NCBI GenBank assembly: GCA_947472115.1
Contig: CANIZU010000047.1
Span: 1 to 11,372, forward strand
Length of the DNA stretch: 11,372 nt
DNA from: Flavobacteriales bacterium
GTDB taxonomy: Bacteria > Bacteroidota > Bacteroidia > NS11-12g > UBA955
Direction of reading: 5' to 3'
The first letter of the stretch is position 1. Each line of letters opens with the position of its first letter. A program made the translations under genes and the position numbers. This document shows positions 6,044 through 11,372 of the stretch, piece after piece. Under the pieces are notes generated by a model that saw nothing but the letters and a program-made list of their open reading frames with translations, searched no databases and was not told the DNA's origin.

Positions 6044-7479
6044 GACAATACTCCTTTAGCTTCTGAAACCCATGTAACAATTTGTAATATACTCGAATGC
6101 ACCACATCAACAAACAGTTGAGGTACAAATCCAATCAATAAGACCGCAATAGACAAAATTCCAAATGCGACATATTCATTCCATTTTAGCGATAAAACCT
6201 CATGTTTACCCTCTCCAAACATACTAAACTGCACCATTCTAAAGATGTAAACCGCACAGAATATGATCGTTAATCCGGCCAACAATGACATATTTGGATT
6301 GTACATATAAACCGCCTTCAACAACATGAATTCACCAGGAAAACCATTGGTGAAAGGAACAGCAACCGTACCCAATGCCAAGAGCATGAAGAATATCATA
6401 AACGAGCGATTCGACTTAGCCAATCCACCCAACTCACCTAGTAAACGTGTTCCGGTGCTCTTTTCGATCAATTCAACCACCAAAAACAAACCAATGACAT
6501 TCACGCCGTGAACAAACATCTGCAAAACGCCACCTTCTAAACCCTCAGCCGTTAATGTAAAAATACCCGCAGCGATTAAGGCCACGTGCGACAAAGAAGA
6601 AAAGGCAATCAAACGCTTCATATCTTTCTGTCTGATCGCAATCAAAGCGCCATACAACACACCGGCAACCGAAAGTCCAATGATCCAAGGTTGGAAGAAT
6701 TCGATGCTCTCAGGAGCCAATGGCAAATACCAACGCAGCAATCCATACAATCCCATTTTTAGCATGATACCACTCAATAACATCGAGCCGGCCGCGGGAG
6801 AATGAGTGTATGTATCGGCCTGCCAAGAATGGAAAGGCAACAACGGAATTTTCACAACAAAAGCCAACAGAATACCAGCTCCAACCCAAATGGATTCGAT
6901 GCGCGACAATTCAACGGCACGTAGGGCTTCAAAAGAAAAAGAGTAATTGGCTGTGTGTAGAAACAAGTAAAGCAAACTGGCCAACATCGCCAAAGAACCA
7001 ATAAACGTATACAAGAAGAACCTCAACGTAATTTTAAAGGCATTCTCCCCGCTCATTGTCAATGTGATGAAATAAATCGGAATCAATGCAAGCTCCCAGA
7101 ATATGTAGAACATCAACCCGTCTTGCGCCATAAATACGCCATTCAACGCGCCCTGCATGAACAATGTCAAGGCGGTTAACTTCACACGATTCTCATCGTC
7201 GCGAATACCCGCCATTACGATCACCGGCACCATCAAATTGGTCAGCAACAACAACATGCCCGTAAGGCCATCAAATCCTAATGTAAAGCGAATGTTCTCA
7301 GAAATCCAGGTCAGGTCAAAAATGGTCTTCCAACCATTGTCGACGCCAAAACGAGTAAAATAGGTATACAGCACCGCCAATGGAATCAGCGATAACAAGG
7401 TTGAAATCCAAACATTGCTGCGCTTACCCAGTCCTGCTGTAACCAAGGCCGCGATGATCGGTATAAGTATAATTTCCAT
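6040..7479 (-). CDS. nuoM: NADH-quinone oxidoreductase subunit M (antiporter-like, membrane arm)
   Basis: NuoM is the middle antiporter-like proton-pumping subunit of complex I. The 479-residue protein has about 14 membrane segments. Key residues can be placed: Glu129 in FWELALIPIYF, Lys210 in VVKIPLLPFHSW, Lys241 in GIMLKMGLYG, His298 in SSLSHVA, His324 in MFVHGVNVIGLF, and Glu383 in the PGEFMLL segment, which corresponds to the terminal proton-path glutamate of this subunit. It is shorter than E. coli NuoM mainly at the N-terminus. The ATG is separated from the nuoL stop by two bases, and no clear Shine-Dalgarno site precedes it, so translation is likely coupled to nuoL. The 3' end overlaps nuoN by four bases. 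The PGEFMLL segment and its position between nuoL and nuoN distinguish it from the other two antiporter-like subunits. Confidence 0.97.
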   Translation of the reverse strand: MEIILIPIIAALVTAGLGKRSNVWISTLLSLIPLAVLYTYFTRFGVDNGWKTIFDLTWISENIRFTLGFDGLTGMLLLLTNLMVPVIVMAGIRDDENRVKLTALTLFMQGALNGVFMAQDGLMFYIFWELALIPIYFITLTMSGENAFKITLRFFLYTFIGSLAMLASLLYLFLHTANYSFSFEALRAVELSRIESIWVGAGILLAFVVKIPLLPFHSWQADTYTHSPAAGSMLLSGIMLKMGLYGLLRWYLPLAPESIEFFQPWIIGLSVAGVLYGALIAIRQKDMKRLIAFSSLSHVALIAAGIFTLTAEGLEGGVLQMFVHGVNVIGLFLVVELIEKSTGTRLLGELGGLAKSNRSFMIFFMLLALGTVAVPFTNGFPGEFMLLKAVYMYNPNMSLLAGLTIIFCAVYIFRMVQFSMFGEGKHEVLSLKWNEYVAFGILSIAVLLIGFVPQLFVDVVHSSILQIVTWVSEAKGVLS

Positions 7480-7481
7480 GA

Positions 7482-9401
7482 TTAAAACAGATTAAAGGCC
7501 AACAATAAAGAAATTCCAATTACCATATACAACAAATAATATTCGATGTTTCCATTCTGAATCTTCGACAGCAATTTACTCAAACCGTATCCACCGGTCC
7601 CAACCCCATCCACTGCGGATTTCAGGGCTTTTTCATCCACGTATTCGGTGATAACATCAGAGGCAGACTCCAATGGCGCGACAAAGGCCATATCGTAGGC
7701 TTCATCCACGTAGAACTTATTGGCAAGCACTTTACCCATCCCCTGTTGATCTGCATCCGCCTCAGGCACAGAGCCTTTGACAACATATTTGTTTCTAGTG
7801 TACAAGAATGCGATAACGAAAACAGAGACTGCCATCGCCAACAAAGCGATTTCTGCGGTATGCGATAATTCTATGGCATGTTCAGGATAGATAAGAATTG
7901 GAGAAAACTGACCGCCACCATCAAAACTCAACAAATGATGCAAACCTCCAGAAATTCCCTCACCCAAATAATGAGGCAAATTCACTGCACCGCCAATCAC
8001 TGAAAGCACCGCCAAGACGAGCAAAGGCAATGTCATCAACAAAGGACTTTCGTGCACCTTTTCGTATGCATGATGATGATTTCTGTAAGTGCCATGGAAT
8101 GTCACAAAGAACATTCTGAACATATAGAATCCCGTAATACCAGCACTCATCAACGCCAAGCCAAACACGAGTTTGTTGTGGGCGAAGGCCGACATCAAGA
8201 TTTCGTCTTTAGAGAAAAAGCCCGACAAGAATGGGAATCCTGTAATTGCCAGGGTTCCGATTAAGAAAGTCAGATACGTAATTGGCATTTTCTTGCGCAA
8301 ACCACCCATTTGACGGATATCTTGCTCGTGGTGCATGCCATGAATCACACTTCCTGAACCTAGGAATAACAAAGCTTTGAAGAAAGCGTGCGTAATCACA
8401 TGAAACAACGCAGCGGTATAGGCGCCACAACCAAGGGCAATAAACATCAAACCCAACTGACTCACAGTACTGTAGGCCAATACTTTTTTGATATCGTTTT
8501 GCTTTAGACCGATTAATGCGGCCAAAATAGATGTCGACAAGCCAATCCACATCACTATTTCATTTGCAAAAGGACTCAAAGCATAAATGGCTTCGGAGCG
8601 AATCACCAAATAAATACCAGCGGTTACCATCGTCGCCGCGTGAATCAAAGCCGATACTGGCGTTGGTCCTGCCATCGCATCGGGCAACCAAGTATACAAA
8701 GGAATTTGAGCACTCTTACCCATCGCTCCGATAAACAACAACAATGCAATGGCTGTGTTTACATTCGACGATGCATCTGTGCCGGTAAATACTCTAGAAA
8801 ACAAATCTTGGTACTCAAAAGTGCCGTAAGTGCTATAAATCAAGAACAAACCCAACAAAAGACCTAAGTCGCCGATGCGGTTCATCACAAACGCTTTACG
8901 CGCCGCTTTTCCAAAGTCGACATTCTTATACCAGAATCCTATCAGCAAGTATGAGCACAATCCCACGCCTTCCCAACCAAAGAACAACATCATGTAGTTG
9001 GAGCCCAAAACCAAAACCAACATGTTAAAAATGAACAAGTTGAGATATGCGAAGAACTTATACAATCCATCATCTTCATGCATGTAAGCGATGGAATACA
9101 TGTGAATCAAAGTGCCTATTCCCGTAATGATTAACGTCATTACCGCAGACAAGCGATCAAATTGAAATGCAAAATCTACGTGTAGACTTCCCACATGTAA
9201 GAAGGTAAATAATTTCTGGTGGATGCTTTCCAACTGACCTGCCTCAGCGGTAAGCGCATTGAAATTCATCACCGCTAAAATGAATGAACCCAAAACTGCT
9301 GCCGTACCTAACCAACCGGAAACATTTTTTGGCAAGAATCTTCCAACCAATCCATTGATCAAGAAACCAATCAATGGTAAAAATATCATTAATGTCAACA
9401 T
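7482..9401 (-). CDS. nuoL: NADH-quinone oxidoreductase subunit L (distal antiporter-like subunit)
   Basis: NuoL is the largest antiporter-like subunit, at the distal end of the membrane arm. It carries the long lateral helix thought to brace NuoM and NuoN. The 639-residue product is full length. Functional residues line up almost position for position with E. coli: Glu144 in FGWEGVGLCSYLLIGFWY, Lys229 in GAMGKSAQIPLYTWLPDAM, His334 and His338 with Lys342 in FHVITHAFFKALLFL, and Lys398-Asp399 in GFFSKDE. After residue 500 come the segments expected for the lateral helix and the last membrane anchor (about 622-637). A His-rich loop (HHHAYEKVHE, 442-451) follows one of the later membrane segments. 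The ATG is preceded by AAAGGATAGAGG, a good ribosome-binding region, and lies four bases after the nuoK stop. Confidence 0.97.
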   Translation of the reverse strand: MLTLMIFLPLIGFLINGLVGRFLPKNVSGWLGTAAVLGSFILAVMNFNALTAEAGQLESIHQKLFTFLHVGSLHVDFAFQFDRLSAVMTLIITGIGTLIHMYSIAYMHEDDGLYKFFAYLNLFIFNMLVLVLGSNYMMLFFGWEGVGLCSYLLIGFWYKNVDFGKAARKAFVMNRIGDLGLLLGLFLIYSTYGTFEYQDLFSRVFTGTDASSNVNTAIALLLFIGAMGKSAQIPLYTWLPDAMAGPTPVSALIHAATMVTAGIYLVIRSEAIYALSPFANEIVMWIGLSTSILAALIGLKQNDIKKVLAYSTVSQLGLMFIALGCGAYTAALFHVITHAFFKALLFLGSGSVIHGMHHEQDIRQMGGLRKKMPITYLTFLIGTLAITGFPFLSGFFSKDEILMSAFAHNKLVFGLALMSAGITGFYMFRMFFVTFHGTYRNHHHAYEKVHESPLLMTLPLLVLAVLSVIGGAVNLPHYLGEGISGGLHHLLSFDGGGQFSPILIYPEHAIELSHTAEIALLAMAVSVFVIAFLYTRNKYVVKGSVPEADADQQGMGKVLANKFYVDEAYDMAFVAPLESASDVITEYVDEKALKSAVDGVGTGGYGLSKLLSKIQNGNIEYYLLYMVIGISLLLAFNLF

Positions 9402-9405
9402 ACCT

Positions 9406-9732
9406 CTATCCTTTTAATTGGTCTAAGAAACTCACATCGGTTTTTCGCGTATTGCGATACACCAAAACCAAAATGGCCAAGCCTACTGCCGCTTCCGCCG
9501 CTGCTACAACCATAATAAAAAACACAAAAATCTGTCCGTCGGCATCACCCATATAGGTTGAAAAAGCCGTAAACAACAGGTTCACTGCGTTAAGCATCAA
9601 TTCGATACACATCAACAAGATGATGGCGTTACGACGAAACAACACACCAAATAAACCTATGCTAAACAACACGGTGCTTAGATAGATGTAGTGGCTGATT
9701 TCCACCTGATTAAATATACTTAACAAGTTCAT
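9406..9732 (-). CDS. nuoK: NADH-quinone oxidoreductase subunit K
   Basis: NuoK is a small membrane subunit (Mrp antiporter MnhC-like) with three membrane helices that links the quinone-proximal part of complex I to the antiporter subunits. The 108 residues are slightly longer than E. coli NuoK (about 100). The two essential intramembrane glutamates are present: Glu44 in CIELMLNAVNLLF (helix 2) and Glu80 in VAAAEAAVGLAILVL (helix 3). The ATG overlaps the nuoJ TGA by four bases and is preceded at six bases by a strong AAGGAGG site (9745-9739), which is embedded in the last codons of nuoJ. The stop is TAG, four bases before nuoL. Identity is secure from length, motif and position. Confidence 0.97.
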   Translation of the reverse strand: MNLLSIFNQVEISHYIYLSTVLFSIGLFGVLFRRNAIILLMCIELMLNAVNLLFTAFSTYMGDADGQIFVFFIMVVAAAEAAVGLAILVLVYRNTRKTDVSFLDQLKG

Positions 9733-10271
9733 GAATTGCCTCCTTCTTCTTTAGGGATTAATACTGCATTGTTCTTTTCTCTCTTGCCCAACAAAACGGC
9801 ACCTACCATCGCGGCCAAGAACAAAATACCTGTCAATTCGAATGGCACCACAAAACGAGTAAATAATACTTTTCCCAACGCTTTCACCAATCCGATGCCT
9901 TCTACTGGGTTCTTTGCAACCGCTTCCCCCGTAACTTGAAAAGCAGCGGTGACAATCAACAGCATAGAACCGGCGGTAATGGCAGCAGCAATACCCCACC
10001 AATTCGATTTCACCGGCTCAGTCTCTTTGCTCAGATTTAAAAGCATCAAAACGAATAGAAACAAAACCATGATGGCTCCGGCGTAAACGATCAAATTAAC
10101 GACAGCCAAAAACTGGGCGTTCAATAATACATAATGCGCTGATATCGTAAAGAAAGTAAAAATCAATGCCAATACGCTGTGTACTGGGTTTTTACTTGTC
10201 ACGACGTACAACGACGATAAAATCGTTAGAAACGACAATATCAAAAAGGGAATCGGTAAGTTCTGAAACAT
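9729..10271 (-). CDS. nuoJ: NADH-quinone oxidoreductase subunit J
   Basis: NuoJ is a five-helix membrane subunit of complex I near the quinone site. From the ATG at 10271 the protein has 180 residues. Helix 1 covers about 6-24, followed by NPVHSVLALIF (28-38). The conserved helix QFLAVVNLIVYAGAIMVLFLFV (53-74) contains Tyr63 at the pi-bulge position known from complex I structures, and a last helix FELTGILFLAAMVGAVLL (144-161) precedes a charged tail. An in-frame ATG at 10322 would add 17 non-membrane residues and overlap nuoI by 41 bases, so the inner start, ten bases after the nuoI stop, is preferred. No clear Shine-Dalgarno site precedes it. The 3' end carries the nuoK ribosome-binding site and overlaps nuoK by four bases. 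Confidence 0.95.
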   Translation of the reverse strand: MFQNLPIPFLILSFLTILSSLYVVTSKNPVHSVLALIFTFFTISAHYVLLNAQFLAVVNLIVYAGAIMVLFLFVLMLLNLSKETEPVKSNWWGIAAAITAGSMLLIVTAAFQVTGEAVAKNPVEGIGLVKALGKVLFTRFVVPFELTGILFLAAMVGAVLLGKREKNNAVLIPKEEGGNS

Positions 10272-10281
10272 AGTTATAAAA

Positions 10282-10809
10282 TTAGGACCAGACTTGGCGT
10301 TTAGTGATATCAATGCGAGCATCTACTGTCTCAACCAACTTGTCTTTGCCGTAAATAAACTCTTCTCTACCAAATTCTGCATCAACGATGCGATCGGTAA
10401 GGAAAATGGCTTGCTTTGGACAGGCTTCTTCACACAAACCGCAGAAAATGCAACGCAACATATTGATTTCATAGGTTGCTGCATATTTTTCTTCACGATA
10501 CAAATGCTCTTGGCCTTTTTCCCTTTCCGCAGCCACCATAGTGATTGCTTCGGCAGGACATGCAACGGCACACAAACCGCAAGCAGTGCAACGTTCTTTT
10601 CCTTGATCATCTAGCTTTAGCACGTGTTGACCGCGATAAACCTCAGAACGAGAGCGAACTTGCTCAGGATATTGAGATGTCGCTGGTTTGCGAAAGAAGT
10701 GCTTGAGGGTAATCCACATACCGCCCAAAATTGCCGGTAGATAAATCCTCTCAGAGAAGGTCATTTTTTTATCCATGACCGGCTGTGAACGATTGGTAAG
10801 TTGCTGCAT
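10282..10809 (-). CDS. nuoI: NADH-quinone oxidoreductase subunit I, two [4Fe-4S] clusters
   Basis: NuoI is a peripheral-arm subunit of complex I that passes electrons through two [4Fe-4S] clusters (N6a and N6b) toward NuoB and quinone. The 175-residue protein has an amphipathic N-terminal region (16-40) that lies against the membrane domain. Two ferredoxin motifs follow: Cys74-Cys77-Cys80-Cys84 (CTACGLCAVACP) and Cys120-Cys123-Cys126-Cys130 (CIFCGLCEEACP); in each motif the fourth cysteine goes to the opposite cluster, as is normal. YRGQHVLK (58-65) and EEKYAATYEINMLRC (106-120) are typical of Bacteroidota NuoI. The start MQQLTNRSQ is also the usual N-terminus in that group, so the ATG at 10809 is preferred over the later Met codons 12 and 16. 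The gene begins five bases after the stop of an unrelated reading frame and has no clear Shine-Dalgarno site. Confidence 0.97.
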   Translation of the reverse strand: MQQLTNRSQPVMDKKMTFSERIYLPAILGGMWITLKHFFRKPATSQYPEQVRSRSEVYRGQHVLKLDDQGKERCTACGLCAVACPAEAITMVAAEREKGQEHLYREEKYAATYEINMLRCIFCGLCEEACPKQAIFLTDRIVDAEFGREEFIYGKDKLVETVDARIDITKRQVWS

Positions 10810-10814
10810 GGTAA

Positions 10815-11372
10815 TTAACTAGCGCTGTTTAGGTGCTTCATTTTAACCTTGTATTTCTTGCGAAGAATACCTGGCTTTTTCATTTTACGAACACTATTCA
10901 TATTGATGTCGGATACCACAGTTTCCCCATCAGACAATTTAATCGTCAATGTTGGATCTTCAATTTTACTATACGATACCTCCCATTTGCCTTTGCCAAT
11001 TTTCTTACATGGGATAATCGCCATCGTGCTTTGAGAAATCACATACATCTCATCCGCTCTGCCCGTTTTGTCTTGGATGATGGCAGTTTTTGACTTACCC
11101 ACGCCACCGCAGATTAAGTAAGAACCATTGCAAGAAAGAGGGAACGAATATTTATTCTGCTCTTTTCCTTTGGCCACACCCAATTTCTTGGTCTTATCAG
11201 GCTTAACACCCGTTTCACCATCTCTGGTATACACTTGCAATTTGGCTTTCTTATAAACCGCAGCATCCAAAGAAACCGTCATCGTTACTGGAACAACAGC
11301 ACAGCTATCACCAGGCATGCGGACTTCATAAGCACCACCCCAGTTCAAACCTTCTCCTTTTGCTGTATTCAA
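10815..11372 (-). CDS. Unrecognised lysine-rich protein, C-terminal part, directly upstream of nuoI
   Basis: The frame is open to the window edge, so at least 185 C-terminal codons are visible and the start is outside; a TTG at the very edge is probably internal. I do not recognise the family. The visible part is strongly basic (28 Lys and 5 Arg against roughly 17 acidic residues), with a Lys/Arg-rich tail (163-180). It contains alternating hydrophobic stretches that suggest beta-strands, such as 26-34, 76-89, 110-121 and 141-146. Cys24, Cys81, Cys88 and Cys122 could form two disulfides if the protein is exported, but no N-terminus is visible to show a signal peptide. It has no membrane helix and no resemblance to NuoH, the subunit normally encoded before nuoI. 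The stop is five bases before the nuoI ATG, so it is almost certainly in the same transcript. Codon and base use look like the neighbours. Function unknown. Confidence 0.7.
   Translation of the reverse strand: MNTAKGEGLNWGGAYEVRMPGDSCAVVPVTMTVSLDAAVYKKAKLQVYTRDGETGVKPDKTKKLGVAKGKEQNKYSFPLSCNGSYLICGGVGKSKTAIIQDKTGRADEMYVISQSTMAIIPCKKIGKGKWEVSYSKIEDPTLTIKLSDGETVVSDINMNSVRKMKKPGILRKKYKVKMKHLNSAS

Noticed and set aside
8209..8550. 113-codon minus-strand frame inside nuoL
   Set aside because: It is out of frame within the conserved membrane core of nuoL; the nuoL frame carries all known functional residues.
10272..10322. Longer nuoJ start at ATG 10322
   Set aside because: It would add 17 residues not seen in NuoJ and overlap nuoI by 41 bases; the ATG at 10271 fits the first membrane helix and operon spacing.
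10294..10614. 106-codon plus-strand open frame opposite nuoI
   Set aside because: It is antisense to the ferredoxin-motif region of nuoI; the cysteine-rich look comes from the opposite strand and no family is recognisable.

Overview
The window looks like chromosomal core DNA from a member of the Bacteroidota. The grounds are a serC-serA-DUF1015 cluster of the kind common in that phylum, complex I subunits (NuoI, NuoL) with Bacteroidota-like sequence, promoter candidates of the TTG / TAnnTTTG type, and patchy use of Shine-Dalgarno sites. The class or genus cannot be fixed from what is visible. I see no tRNA, rRNA, CRISPR array, insertion sequence or phage gene, and no gap between genes longer than about 63 bases.

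Left part (1-765, + strand): the C-terminal part of an NfsB-like nitroreductase, then a small ArsR-type winged-helix regulator with its own promoter. A perfect 12-base palindrome sits inside the promoter spacer, a natural operator position. The regulator ends in QMSLF, which resembles a sliding-clamp-binding motif.

Middle part (762-3991, - strand): a tightly coupled operon serC -> serA -> DUF1015 protein. SerA makes 3-phosphohydroxypyruvate and SerC converts it to O-phospho-L-serine. No serB-type phosphatase is present here; the third gene is a DUF1015 protein with a DGHHR motif. The operon converges on the regulator gene. The two TAA stop codons overlap in one TTAA, and a probable intrinsic terminator of the operon lies inside the 3' end of the regulator gene.

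Between serC and the next gene (3992-4044) is a compact divergent promoter region built around a 20-base near-perfect palindrome. The gene on the right (4045-4647, +) encodes a small exported protein that looks like an outer-membrane beta-barrel.

Right part (4649-11372, - strand): the distal end of the complex I operon in the order nuoI-J-K-L-M-N, with overlaps or gaps of at most 10 bases. These encode the two-cluster ferredoxin-like subunit (NuoI), two small membrane subunits (NuoJ, NuoK) and the three antiporter-like proton-pumping subunits (NuoL, NuoM, NuoN); all expected key residues are present. Immediately upstream of nuoI, 5 bases away, where nuoH would normally be, is the 3' part of an unrecognised lysine-rich, cysteine-containing gene. 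The region is mostly ordinary housekeeping DNA. The best leads are the DUF1015 gene in serine synthesis, the unknown gene in the nuo operon, the clamp-motif-like tail of the regulator, and the two promoter palindromes.
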